Below, piece by piece: positions 21,043 through 32,444 of a stretch of 64,000 nt of DNA. The position numbers and the translations under genes were made by a program. The notes under the pieces are model-generated. The model was not told the origin of the DNA, did no database searches, and saw only the letters and a list, made by a program, of their open reading frames with translations. The stretch is from Cryptomeria japonica. Lineage: Eukaryota; Streptophyta; Pinopsida; Cupressales; Cupressaceae. The stretch covers positions 243,721,924-243,785,923 of the forward strand of contig NC_081409.1 in the NCBI RefSeq assembly GCF_030272615.1, given 5' to 3'. Numbering within the stretch: the stretch's first letter is position 1; each line of letters starts with the position of its first letter.

Positions 21043-23190
21043 GCATGCTATGGATTTGTCCTTTGGTCACTTAAAGGATAAGATTATTTTTGTATATCTG
21101 GATGACTTAACAGTATTCTCAAAAAGAAGAAAGCATCACCTGCGGGACCTGAGACAAGTGTTACAAAGGTGCCATGAGCATGGGGTACCCTTGAACCCGA
21201 AGAAGTCGGTATTTGGAGTCACAGAGGGTAAGTTGCTCGATCATATTGTTTCTAAGGAAGGGGTGAAAATAGATCCTAAGAGGGTAAGAGAAATTCAACG
21301 ACCAACTCTACCATCAAGTAGGAATGTCGTTAGATCCTTCTTCGGATAGGTAAATTTTCTAAGGAGGTTCATCCCGGATTTTGCAGAGACTACCAGATAC
21401 ATTGTGAATTTGATGAGTGAGAAAAAAGTTTTTAAATGGAATGAGGAGGGGAAGAAGGCATTTGAATCAATTAAGAATGCTATTGGTCATGCGCCTGTTC
21501 TGGTTAATCCTAATTTTAGTAAGGATTTTGTTATCTATTGTTATGCCTCAGAGCACACTATGTCAGGAATTTTATTACAGAAGAATGAGGATAATGATGA
21601 AGTCTCGATATCATTCATGAGTGTACCACTGAAAAAGCATGAATTGAAGTATTGAATAATGGAAAAGAAAGCATATGCGGTTGTGAAGGCTGTAAAGCAG
21701 TTCAAGTATTATATTCTCCATTCCCATACAATCGTTTATGTGCCTCATTGAGAAGTCAAGAGAATATCAACACAACAAGACATAGGATTGAATAATAGAG
21801 CCTCTTGGGTGTCAAAAATTCAGGAGTTCAATTTAAATATAAGGCCCACAAAATTGGTAAGAGGGTAGGGTTTGTGCAAGCTAATTGCTGAGAGTAAAGA
21901 GGTGGTGACAGAGGAATTGCCCTTAGTCTTGTTTGTTGGCCTTCAGGATTCTCAGTACGCAGATGTTGCTTACTACTTGACATATGGAGATTGCCCAAAA
22001 CATCTTTCTTCAAAAGAAAAGAGGAACTTGAGATTAAAAGCCGCTAAGTATGTCATTTTTAATGATGTATTGTATAAGAGGGGATTGGATGGGACTTTCT
22101 TGCGTTGTGTTGATAAATCGCTCTAGGGGTCTCTGCTGAAAACATTTCATGATGAAGCCCGTGGTGGTCATTTCTCTTCAACGGTGACTGCCTACAAGAT
22201 TTTAAGGAATTGTTATTATTGGCTAGGGATGTTCAGGGATGCGTATGCATGGGTGGCCAAGTGTGAAAAATGTAGGTTGTTCACAAGTAAGTTGCAGCTT
22301 GCAGCATTAGCACTTCGACCCGTGGTTGTAGATGAACCCTTCAAGAAATGGGGTTTGGATTTTATTGCCCCTCTGACACCTACTTCTAGCGCATGACATA
22401 CTCATATATTAATAGCAACAGACTATTTTACTAAATGGGTTGAGGCCATCCCAGTACGGAAGACATCCTCGGAGGTTGTTTGTAACTTCCTGAAAGAGAA
22501 CATCCTGGTTCGATTTGGGGTCCCGCTGAAAATTATGGCTGATAATGCTACAAATTTCTCTTATGTCGAGATTTCTTTATTTTTCTATGATCATGGAATC
22601 TCCCTTGCTCACTCTTTTGATTACTATCCTCAGGGAAACGGTCAAGCTGAATCCAATAATAAGAATCTCATAAACATCATGAAAAAACTAGTGAGTGAAA
22701 ACTTTAAGGATTGGCATAAAAAATTGTATGAAGCCCTTTGGGCTGATCGTACCTCGCCAAAGTGGGCTATCGGGATGTCACTGTTTGAACTGGTCTATGT
22801 TTTAGGTGCTCAGGTAGCACTTCCCTTGGAACTGGCAGCTATTAAGTTACAAACTGTCATAATTCTCTGGAAAAGCGGACTATGCATTTGATGAGAATTG
22901 ATGAAGAAAGGGATAAATTAGTGGACCGGATAATAGAGCACTAGATGAGGGTGAAGAAGATATTTGATAAGCGGGCCAGGCCATGGAAATTCATGCTAGG
23001 TGATCAAGTACTGCTCTGGGACAGAAGAAGGGAACCCAAAGGGGCACATGCAAAGTTCGAGTCGCTCTGGAAAGGACCGTTCTTGACTCATGATGTAAAA
23101 GGACCAAATTCATTTAAACTAGCATATCAAGATGGTTCTGCTCTTCCCCTAACCTATAATGGTCAGGATTTGAAATTATATCAATTGTAA
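21043..23190 (+). pseudogene. pol: Gypsy pol of element F (RT end, RNase H, IN)
   Basis: It starts inside RT (AMDLSFGHLKD), with the catalytic YLDD shortly after, then FSKRRKHH, LNPKKSVFGV and SFFG. A TAG follows at the SFFG motif. The RNase H region has CYASEH where active enzymes have a DAS-type motif, as in lineages whose first RNase H is degenerate. Integrase follows: an HHCC zinc segment (HDEARGGHF, CEKCR), and all three core acidic positions appear kept (GLDFI, ADNATNF, GQAESNN). The C-terminal part with WKGPF and DLKLYQL ends at 23190. About six nonsense codons break an otherwise nearly collinear frame (21348, 21653, 21729, 21867, 22124, 22394). A further break lies near 22880-22944. 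No chromodomain is seen. Confidence 0.85.
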
Positions 23191-23358
23191 ATGAGTGTCC
23201 CTCATGGTTTTTGTATATAGTGTTCTGGTTGATTTGCAATTGTGTGTCTTTTCTATTTTTGTTTTTGTTTGGGTCTTTAAATAAGTCTACCTACGAAACC
23301 AGAGATTTTGGGGTTCATTTCTAGTTCCTTCACAGTTCTAGTCCCTAGACAGAGCCGA

Positions 23359-26300
23359 TGTTAGTCTCCCCTGCAATTTTCCCTTTTGAATGTTCATATT
23401 TGCGGGTTGCCTTATTTTTCCTTTACTTCCGTCGGGTCTTTGTTCTTCTTCGTACTTGAACCATTGAACTCTTTCCAAAAAAGTTCAATAGGTTCAAAGT
23501 TCAAAGTGCATTTTAGGAAAAAGTCATTAGTGGTCTTTGTCTTCGTGAGAGAAAGCCCGCTTTTGTTTTACGTCTTGAGTTCTGAACCCGTGAACCAAAA
23601 GTGGTTCAAGGTTCAAAAGGTCTTTTGTGAGTCACGATAATGTATTGTTGTATAACGAGTGGGTATCCATATGTTTTAAGTTGGTTTTCAACTTTGAACC
23701 TTGAACCAAATCTCAAGCGGTTCAAATGGTTCAAGGCTTTTGCCTAATAATCATCATTATTGCTTGTTCCTGGTATTGTTGTGTGCCGCTCACTCATTGT
23801 TGTACTTCCCAAATGAACTTGAACCGTTGAACTTTTTGTCAAGTGGTTCAAGGTTCACGAGTTCACTTCAAAACTAACTCTAAGGCTTTTTTGATGATAA
23901 TGAAAGTGGCGTGGCAAGAAGGAATATTCCCTCACTCGACAACTTAAAATTCTAAATATGGAAAGTAATCATGAGTGTATCAACTACTTGTGCCGAAGTG
24001 ATGGATAATTAAGATGGTGTCAGATTTTAGTCATTTCACTGTTACTTCACACGCTTGAGTAAATCATTATGAAGCATGTGTGGCCTTATAGACATTTTCT
24101 CATCTGATCAAAAGGAATGTATGAATTTCTTTCTGTAGTTTGTAAGGGTTGCAGCTGCCATACTTGAGCGAATTGGAGGCACCTGAGCTAAAACCAGTTC
24201 TAATTTCCTGAGGAAGTTTCCAATTTTCATGGTGGTAACGGGTAAGTTAAGACGACTCCTCCTAAGCTGTGTTTCTTTAAGTTCTGAAGATTTATCAATA
24301 TAGGAAGAAAATCTCTAAATTGTTGGAGTAGAATTCTGCCTTGTTTTATAATTTCTTGGTAAGAAGTATAGATTAGGCAGTATAAGGCCAATTTTGTCGA
24401 AGCTTGGTTGAACCTCGTGTCTAGTGAGGATATTACAACAACTAGAAGACACTTCATTGGTTCATGTTGATTTAGGGGATTTATTAGAAAGAGACAAGAA
24501 CCCTCAAACCAGTTCAATGATGGAGAAAATAGTGAAAAGCGATGTTGTTGAGGCTGTTATGTTTCCGCTTGTCGTGCCTTGTCCGCATTTGGTGATGGCT
24601 TGCATGAATAGGTATGATACAGAGAACAGATGCATCAGAACTAGTAATGGTGAGCTGCTAGTCAGTATCAATAGAGAAACAATAATGACGACAATGGGAA
24701 TTCCGCACAAGGACGAATATGAAGACTGTACCATTGGGAACTCGTACGCCTATTTCTCAGAAAAGAAGAGTAAGTACATGAGTGTAATTGCTAGGAATTG
24801 GCTCCTAAAAGTTCAGAAAGGAGGGTCACGGCTGCCAAAGCCCCTGACTAGACAACATTTCATCACAGAAGTACAGGATATTGTGATACTTCTGATCAGG
24901 GTGAAGGGAAACTCACATTCTTTCTACTGGGAGGATTGGATGTACTTTTTCATCCAGGTGGTGTTATCTGGTGACAGGTGCCTCGATTGGTCTCAGGTAA
25001 TTGTAGAAAGACTACATGAAGGGTTGAGTAATTTTGTGGGAATGTCAGGTTTTTATATGTCTTCTTATCTTTTCTACATACTAGCTTGTACAAGGGATTG
25101 GTCTGGCTTGCCTAATGAGTCTTGGGTAGATGGGATGAGGGTGTATAATTATTATCCTCTATTGCAGCAATAAAGACATGTCGAGCAAATTGATAAATGG
25201 AATGGAGTCTTCATGGGAAAACTTGCTTTTGAGCTCTAGGGGGATGTGAACAGGAGAATGTCTATCGAAGCAATGAATTTCATAAGCATATATGGTAGTT
25301 TCTTTAACAATTTCCCAGGTTTACTTACCTACGGGTAGGTGGTTTTGAGGGTCAACCATTCAAGTTGCCTAGGTATGCCTTCGACAGCTATGTACTTATA
25401 TAAGTGAGCAGGCAAATGGCTTACATTGATAAAAGATTAGGAACAAAGGGCGAGTATGGAGTTTTATTCCCTATTGAACTCAGATACTATAGCTGCAAAT
25501 CTATATCTAACACCCTGAACCTAGAATTAGAATTCAAAAGGATGAACTTGCAGCCATATGTGGCAAGGCGAAAGTTTGACAGTAGAGGTTATGCCATTGA
25601 AAACCTAAAGGTAGATAATCATTTTTGTCATGAGCCTTAGTTGGAGGATTACTGGGAGAATTGCAGTGATGAATATGAGGTGAGGAAAAGACTGTGGTCA
25701 AGGTTCACTTTGCAACAAATAATTACCATGAAGCTTCCAATTAATATATCTGGAGTATTGGAAGATACAGGGGAAGATGTCCTAGATCCTGGGTTCGACA
25801 TAGAGGTTCAAGGAAAACCAATTCCAGAAATTGATTGGAATAAAAAGGAGGATGACAGTATTCAAGCTAGATCCTTCAATATTGTGAGAAGAGCAAAAAG
25901 ATGGTTGAGAAACCAAAATTTTAAGGAGGCATCTCACATGTCCTCACATGAACTAAGAATTGATTCACACATTGTGACTCAATCCCCCATTTCTTCCACT
26001 AATGAAATTGTTAATGTTGCAGGTGTTTCAAGGCCTGTTGTTGAGAAAATTCAACCTAGGAGATCAAAGAAGTCACCATCAAGTCTCACAGTTGCTCGGG
26101 TAACTCGGTCTAGAAGTAAGAAGAAGAGTAGGGAGCCCATTTTGAAATAGGTTGTTGTTGACCTAGACCCTAGTGAAGAGACAAAGGAAACAATGGATCC
26201 ACAGGACCTGGATGAACCTGAGATGCAGGAAATGGACACAAGCAAGGAAGAGGAAAGCTGACAAGACCCCATGAACACCTTGGTCATTGTCACTTCACCC

Positions 26301-28384
26301 GATACACAAATGAATCCTCCTCCTAAAGAGCCTACAAACGCACCACAATGGTTGGAAGCTGTTGTTGGAAAGAAACTAAGTGTACTGCCGATTACAATCC
26401 CTATGGAAGATATGGTCAGCAGATGTGTGGGAAAGGCATCAAAGCCAAAGAAACTCAAGACGCAGACAATGCTTGAAGTAGATGAAGCAAAAAGTCACTG
26501 GACGACCGAGATAGCCAAACCAATTCTAGGGAAAGATGCAGATAAAGCTACTAAGGAGGATTTTACAGTTGAAAAGATAGATTTGGGAGTTGCTTCACAT
26601 GTTGTGGATGTTAAGAATTTGGAATCATCCACAAAAAGGATTATTTCAAGAACATGGAAGGATGAATAAGACAAAAGGGAATTGAAGCAAGTTGTTACTC
26701 AAATGGTTGAGTATATTAATGCCATCCATAATCCAAACCCCCAACCTTTTTCACAGATACCGGTATCATTCGATCCCAAATATCCAGCTAGGTTCAAAGG
26801 AACAGAGTAGTTACAGAAATGTTTAATAAATGGTTGGACCTTATAATGCAATAGGGATCAGATTATATCATTAATCTGGTGAAAGTCTATAAAGATGTTG
26901 AAACTGTAAGAAAAGAATTAGAGCTGGAGATGGTGGCTTGGGAGAAAGAAAGGATCAAATGGGTGGCAGTCCTAGTGCAAATGAATGATATACAGAAGTA
27001 TGGGGTGATGAAGTTCTTGGCTGAAAAACTAGTAGAAAATCTAGATGATAATGTATTGTATGTATCAAGGAAGAATGTGGAGTGGCACAACTCGATCATC
27101 AAACAAGTTCATGAAGAGTCCACCAAATTGCTCAGAGGATTGACAGACTTGATTGATACAATGCAGAAGGATCTCAAGTGCATTGACATTCAGCTCATGA
27201 AAGACGGTGCCAAGACAATTGAGGTGACTATGGATATGACCAAGATCTTTCAAGAAAGAATTCAATTCATTTAGACAACAAAATATTTGGACATAGATGA
27301 CTTCTCAAAGGTGGCAAGGATTGAATCGATGCTCATAGTCTACTCTAATCATTTGGAGGTACACAAGGCAAAAGTGGCACAAGTGAACATGGATAAGGAG
27401 GTGTGGAAGCAAAGGATTCAACACATTGGTCTTCCTTATTTTCAAGTCATCTTGAACTTCTCGATGGAACACCTGGAATGGACTGGCTCTGCGGCAAAGC
27501 AGGACAGATCCATAACATCTTCTACCACAGTGGAAGCATAGTTAATCTAAAAAAAATGAGGTGTCAACCTCACAATGGCTGTTGATTTAGTTTTCTTTCT
27601 TGTTATAGTAAACAGTTTCTTTAACTTTGGTTAAAGTAAAATGTAATTCTGTTATGTCAAAACTATGAGCCTGGAGGCTACTTAAGCCGGAAAGCTTGTC
27701 TTTGTAAGGGTTCCGAAAAACTATGATTTTTCGTGTAGCAGATAATATTTTGGTTTTTCCTATGAATTGTCTGAAAACGGAATGGTTGATTATCAATAAA
27801 GTGCTAAGTTATGCAGTCTTTGAATCTGTGTGTTTGAAGATTAGTAATCTTTCTTGAGAAAATTTCTATGGGCATGATATCATTCTATGATCAGTTATCT
27901 TTGTGTTTTTCTCAATTCATGGTTATCATTAATTGTTAGAAAACTCATACATATTCATTTGATTGATCCCCCTTGCCCTATGAGGCACGAGAGAGTATAG
28001 ATCAGCCTTCGGTATTGCTGAGCTTCTGCTATTTTTTTTTGAATTTATACAGTGAGCATGTTTGTGTATCAGAGTCTGTGAGCTCTCATTAAGTTCTTTT
28101 AAAAAAATTCTTTGCTCTTAGTTTGGAGGCATTTATTTGTGTTGATGGATGAATGCTGAAGCCTTTCAATGCTTTCTAGTAAAAAGTATTAGCATTTCAT
28201 TTATATAATAAATTCATTGCAAATCATAGGAGGAGCTGCCCTCTAATGCAGAGGTTGAATTTTAATCAATTCATCCAACTGTTGGTAGTTTGTTTCCTTT
28301 ATAAAGGGCGAAACAAAGTTATATCTTTTCTTAAGGAAAATAATTATTAAGATTTCAGAAAAGGGACAAATCTGTTTACCAACA
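23359..28384 (+). repeat. Giant right LTR of element F (about 5,026 bp)
   Basis: It begins TGTTAG, ends ACCAACA, and the ATATC target duplication follows. Content in order: 444 bases shared with the left remnant; GGTTCAA-rich sequence to about 23860; non-coding to 24423; a decayed coding region 24424-27541; and about 840 bp of non-coding sequence to the end. The 168 bases before it (23191-23358) show only a weak purine tract. LTRs of 5 kb are known for some Tat/Ogre-like gypsy elements, but a long coding region inside an LTR is unusual. Because the left LTR is truncated, I cannot show that the ORF belonged to both LTRs. Confidence 0.75.
24424..27541 (+). pseudogene. Long ORF of unknown family inside the F LTR
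   Basis: About 1,030 codons of sense-strand coding sequence in three consecutive frames: 24424-25173, then about 25325-26669, then 26879-27541. The breaks are two frameshifts and several stop codons. Part 1 is mixed alpha-rich sequence with conserved-looking aromatics (SFYWEDWMYFFIQV, RCLDWSQ, YMSSYLFYILAC). Part 2 opens with YLRVGGFEGQPFKLPRY-like residues, then a charged segment with a basic cluster (RRSKKSP, VTRSRSKKKSR) that could be a nuclear signal, then Pro/Lys-rich linkers. Part 3 is charged and helical, probably coiled coil. I recognise no enzyme, gag or envelope motif. It is best described as an additional element-borne ORF. A separate insertion inside the LTR is possible. Confidence 0.6.
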
Positions 28385-28389
28385 ATATC

Positions 28390-29911
28390 AATAGGAGGAG
28401 ATGAAACACAAGGCTCAAGAACGGGATCACATGTGAGAATCCCCAAGTTCAAGTACCCATATTTATCCTCAAAATCTTAATCATCACAAGAAGTGTGATC
28501 ATCATATGTGAAATCATCATCATCAAAAAAATCTGAAAAGGAGTATAACCGAGATGCATGATCAACCACCCTAGTCGCAATGATAACTCTAGTCTCCAAG
28601 TCTCTAATGAAAACTGACTCAGGTGTGAACTCCACAATTCTCTTAGTTGTGCCATGTGTGATTTGATAGATGGAAAGGAGATTGTTTGTCAAATGGGGTA
28701 CACACAACACATTATTGAAGGAGTTATCCCCAATGGAAATAGATCCTTTCCCAATCACATCCATGTATGTATGATTGCCCATCAAAATCTGCGACATGGT
28801 GCAAGGCTCAAATGAAGAGAACATAGACTGCAAAGATGACATATGATGAGAAGCCCCTGAATCTAGAAGCCATCTCCCTGAATCATGACTTGTAGTAGCA
28901 CAAAGAGATTTTCCTTTTCTTGTCCCAAAAGAGTGAGTCTTCCCACTTGTAGAAGCCATGAATGCTTGCCCTTTTCCTTTTGAATGTGAGGAAGTGGAAG
29001 TTGATGAATCATCCTTCTTGTAGACATTAGGCAAATCAATGTTATGCTTTTTGAGGATATGTGTGAGCTCATTAATCTTCTTAGAATGGCAATGATGCTC
29101 CTCATGACTAAACTTTTTACAATATGCACAAGTAGGTCTCTCTCTCTTTGGTGAATTGTCCCTCTTGGAAGAGGATGAATCTCCTTGTTGTGGAGAAGGT
29201 GATGCTTTGTCCTTAGGCTTTGATTGTCATTTCTTCTTGCTTGAGTTGTCCTTTCCTTGATTTTATTTGTTCCCTTGATTTGCCACTAATTCTTGAGACT
29301 TAGAAGCCTTAAGAATGCCCATGTTTATCAACTTAGTTTGTTCCATCATCAACATTTCAGTGAAAACATCAAATGTAGGCATTGTGTAGCTTGAACACAT
29401 TGTCATCATATGGGTTTGGAAACTAGAAACAAATGTTGCATATTCTTGTGGAAGCTTTCCCATCAAATTGAAGATCAATTGAGTATCCTTCTTATCAATG
29501 CCACAATCCTTGAGTTGTGCCCTCAACTCTTTTTCCTTAGTGACATAATCTTGTATAGTATCAAAGTTCTTGGGATCTAACATGGTGAGATCACTATCAA
29601 TTTGATATCCCCTAGTCTCATCAACTTGACCATACAAGTCTTGAAACTTTTGCCAAGCATCCTTGATTAGTACATTTCTCAATATGAAAAATGAGATCCT
29701 TTGATACATAATTTCTTAAGGTACCAATTGCCATGATATTTTTAGTGAGCCAATCCAAGTGACCAATAGGATCAGTCTTAGGATCAATGAGAGCAACACT
29801 AGTTCCATCAATATAATGAGTTAGTCATTTTTTCATAAATTTACTCCATGCATCAATTTTCCAAGTAGCATAATTATGAGGAGTTAAGAGATGAAACTTA
29901 GGAGAACCCAT
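28390..29911 (-). pseudogene. gag: Copia gag and protease of element H
   Basis: Translation on the minus strand starts at the ATG at 29911 (MGSPKFHLLTPHNYATWK), a UBN2/DUF4219-like capsid. An in-frame TGA lies about 35 codons in and a shift occurs near 29715. The main frame 29263-29709 has WQKFQDLYGQVDE and LMGKLPQEYATFVSSF. An intact CCHC knuckle (CAYCKKFSHEEHHC) lies near 29090-29135. Protease follows with the active-site motif LLDSGASHHM. After the protease, an acidic segment (FFDDDDFTYDDH) leads to the F insertion at 28389 and continues at 20593. Copia integrase should follow the protease here but does not, so the deletion of IN-RT-RH predates the F insertion. Confidence 0.85.
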
Positions 29912-30737
29912 AGCATGAAAAAGGAAAAAATATAAGATAGAGAGAGAGACACACAATCACACAAGACACCCCCCCAAATTACTCAATCAAGAAACCCCCC
30001 CAAAATCATGATTTGGCACTTTATACTTAGTGCATGTACAATAGGCCACTTGCAAAACAAGGCAAGGTGGACTTCTGATTTCAATTTTATAACTTCTCAA
30101 AATTAGATATGAGAGACTTCAACAAATACTGCTAGTGATCTAAACTGAGATCCAAGCAAAATACAAGTACCAAATAGGCCAAAAAATGACCAAATACTGA
30201 AAGTACATTTTTTACTCAAAATCACTGCATATAAATGGCAAATTATGAAAGTAGACAAAAAATTATGCACTTTCAAAATAAACGGCACCTGAAAAGGAGT
30301 CCATATGAGCCCAAACAAAGCCTCCAAAGTTGTAAAAAATAGGATTTCACGATTTTAGAAAAACCCGTATCCAAAAATCAGAAAACTCTTGCACCACTGT
30401 ACAGATAACAAAATTCTACCCCAAAACAAAAAAGAAAATCTCGAAAAAAGGAGTCTGGATGAGTAAGATATCGCTATTTGAAAATTGCCTGCAAAATTAT
30501 AATTTCTGGAAAATTTCCGTCGCAACTTCAAACTTCAAATGCCTCTAGATTTGGCCTCTGAAGTCTGATATGGATGAAACAAAAGGAAAAACTGACTTTC
30601 TTGGACCTCCTCAATCCAATGGTGACCTCAGATTTGACCCATCAAGCTTCAATAATAACTTGCAATAGAAAGTTTCAAAATGCAAACCCCAAATAGCATC
30701 AAATTTCTCTGAATTGGCAAACCAATGACACTCTAAT
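29912..30737 (-). other. 5' leader of element H
   Basis: About 830 bp between the PBS and the gag ATG. No domain seen on either strand. The C-rich run near 29970-30003 is on the plus strand. Confidence 0.55.
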
Positions 30738-30750
30738 GTTTCTGATACTA
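30738..30750 (-). other. Primer binding site of element H
   Basis: The minus strand reads TAGTATCAGAAAC directly after the 5' LTR, a two-to-three-base variant of the initiator-Met site TGGTATCAGAGC. Confidence 0.75.
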
Positions 30751-31234
30751 TGTGAGATTTTGCCAAGATCTAGAGGCAATGTAAAGTACAAATAAGAGAG
30801 AACATAATAGATGATAGAAATAAACTTTATTCTATCAAGAAAATACTAATCAACTGGATCAGTACATGTTCAATGTAGATGAGCCTGCTTATATAGGCAA
30901 AGCTATGTGGATATGTGAGCACACAAACATGACATATGGCTCAATAAGAAACAAGGGTAGGTAGGAAATAGGTGTGGTAGGTAGGAGAAACAATAAAATA
31001 TTCCACATGAGGTGGATCACCCACCGAAGGTGGAATTATCACTCCACAATAGGTGGATATGATAAAGTAGTAACAAGATCAACACCATAAAAGGTGGAAA
31101 TTCTCCTACACACGCTATCCCAATGTGGCACAACAACCAGATGTCTCATAACCAAACTACTATGAAATGCATTTCCCAAGTAAACTTAAGTAAGGTGTAA
31201 TAATGTCCAGCATGAATAATTATTTACACTAACA
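30751..31234 (-). repeat. Right LTR of element H (5' LTR in element sense)
   Basis: 484 bp, TGTGAG...TAACA on the plus strand. Minus-strand TATATAAG at 30888-30895 is a candidate TATA box, kept in both LTRs. Followed by CTTAC. Confidence 0.93.
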
Positions 31235-31239
31235 CTTAC

Positions 31240-31407
31240 ACATCTTAGTTATGTTATGGGGAGGTTTATGTATACACATTGATTGATAGAATTGATGACT
31301 TGTTGTGGGTGCCATGTGAAAATGAAGAGGTGATAGATGGTCAATTGAATTGCCTTCTTTTTTGGGAGTAAAAGATAAATGATAGGTGCCAAGGTTAATA
31401 TTAGGAT
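31240..31407. repeat. Dispersed repeat R1, copy b, right half
   Basis: Matches about 1145-1338 (GTTATGG.GAGGTTT.TGTATACA, ATTGATGACTTGTTGTGG). Similarity ends at aatatta, exactly where element A begins next to copy a. Confidence 0.7.
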
Positions 31408-31794
31408 AGACCATTTAGTTTGTGGATGAATATTTTCTTAACAATTGATTGCTTCACATATGGTTTCTAAATAAATAATTTTTAAGTAAATGTTATCAAA
31501 GAGAGTATCTTGTTTTGAGAATATGGTTAGGTTGAGTTGGTAGAGCCTCTTCATGTTTTCTAAAGATTTTTTTGATTAAATCCAATCTTCGTCCATGATA
31601 TGTGATAAAATTGGAAAATGGTCTTTTGAGATTTAAGTGAACTAATTGGTTTGTTTAATTGGTTTCAAGTGTGTGGGTTTTGAATGATTAGATTGAATTG
31701 CTCTAATGTTTATTTTCTTTCTAAATATTGAGTGGGTAAGACAATAAATATTTGTTTTTGTATATCTATAAAACATTTAATAACACATCATAGG
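31408..31794. other. No gene recognised
   Basis: AT-rich sequence of ordinary composition with no domain, repeat partner or terminal motif that I can see. Confidence 0.5.
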
Positions 31795-32439
31795 GGTGCT
31801 GCTATGAGGGCCTCCCCTTTCCTTGCCAGAAATGCTTCTCAACATTGACATCTCTTTACCTCTCTTGAGAGATGTGGTTATTATGGCTGGAGATAGGCCA
31901 TGGACACAACTGTTGGATTATGAGGGCCTCCCCTTTCACTGTCGAAAATGCTTCTCAATAGGTCATCTTGCTTCAAGCCGTTTTGTTCCACATCATAGGG
32001 GTGTTGCTACTTAGGGGAAGGATACTATTGTAGATCATTTGATGGTCAATACTTTGGACTTTGATTATGTTGGCTCCTCTCATGAGGATGATGTCTCCTC
32101 CTAGGTGGAATTTATGCTCCTCATTATTGTTGAAGGTCCTTTTGATCCTCTCGCTTCTACTATTTTGACCTCCTCTATTGGGGCCTCCACTCTTGGTTCT
32201 CCTATTTTGCAACCTCATTCTACTCATATTGAACCTACTTCTGGTGTTGCTCCATTTCTAAAACCTTTTGTTGTTTTGCTACAATAGTCTGCTACCATTG
32301 TGGATAGAATCATTGCGGGGACCACCCTGCCTGATCCTTCCTTTGTGGGTCCTAGTGACAGCATTGCCTAGACTGTCATTTGTCGTAGGCAGACGGGGAA
32401 GTTTTCTCCCTCCCCCAAACCCCTCTTTGTCAAGACCTG
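31795..32439 (+). pseudogene. LINE ORF1-like fragment (DUF4283 / zinc knuckle)
   Basis: The frame 31823-32014 contains LLRDVVIMAGDRPWTQLLDY followed by EGLPFHCRKCFSIGHLASS, which matches the zinc-knuckle end of plant LINE ORF1 proteins; the last cysteine position is serine. A block of about 40 bases (gggcctcccctttc...aaatgcttctcaa) and the string catcataggggtg each occur twice within 200 bp, so the fragment is rearranged. Stops follow. The SMART element is inserted at 32440-32444. No reverse transcriptase is present. Confidence 0.6.
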
Positions 32440-32444
32440 GGTGT

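Larger units (their letters stand above)
20599..28384 (+). mobile_element. Ty3/gypsy element F with ~5-kb LTR, internally deleted
   Basis: The left end is TATTAGTCTCCCC (20599) and the right end is ACCAACA (28384), flanked by a perfect duplication ATATC (20594-20598 and 28385-28389). The host H frame is continuous across it. The first 444 bases (20599-21042) match 23359-23802 with no length change, and the right copy begins TGTTAGTC, so 23359 is the start of the 3' LTR, which then runs to 28384. The left LTR is cut after 444 bases and joined directly to mid-RT, so PBS, gag, protease and the first half of RT are missing. Lineage is Tat-like or related gypsy by integrase and RT wording (inference). 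Confidence 0.85.
19163..31234 (-). mobile_element. Copia-type element H (gag and PR only), with F nested
   Basis: LTRs 19163-19650 (488 bp) and 30751-31234 (484 bp) are flanked by a perfect duplication CTTAC (19158-19162 and 31235-31239). The flanking R1 halves align to one unbroken R1 copy, which independently shows the insertion. The left LTR begins CG instead of TG, a point change. Without F the element is only about 4.3 kb: leader, gag, protease, an acidic tail, then 3' region. There is no integrase, RT or RNase H, so it is a non-autonomous copia derivative. Confidence 0.93.

Noticed and set aside
23803-24423. A further end of the F LTR at about 23802, making a short 444-bp LTR
   Set aside because: There is no target duplication or CA terminus there, while ATATC flanks 20599 and 28384 and the host frame joins across that larger unit. 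The 444-bp limit reflects truncation of the left copy.
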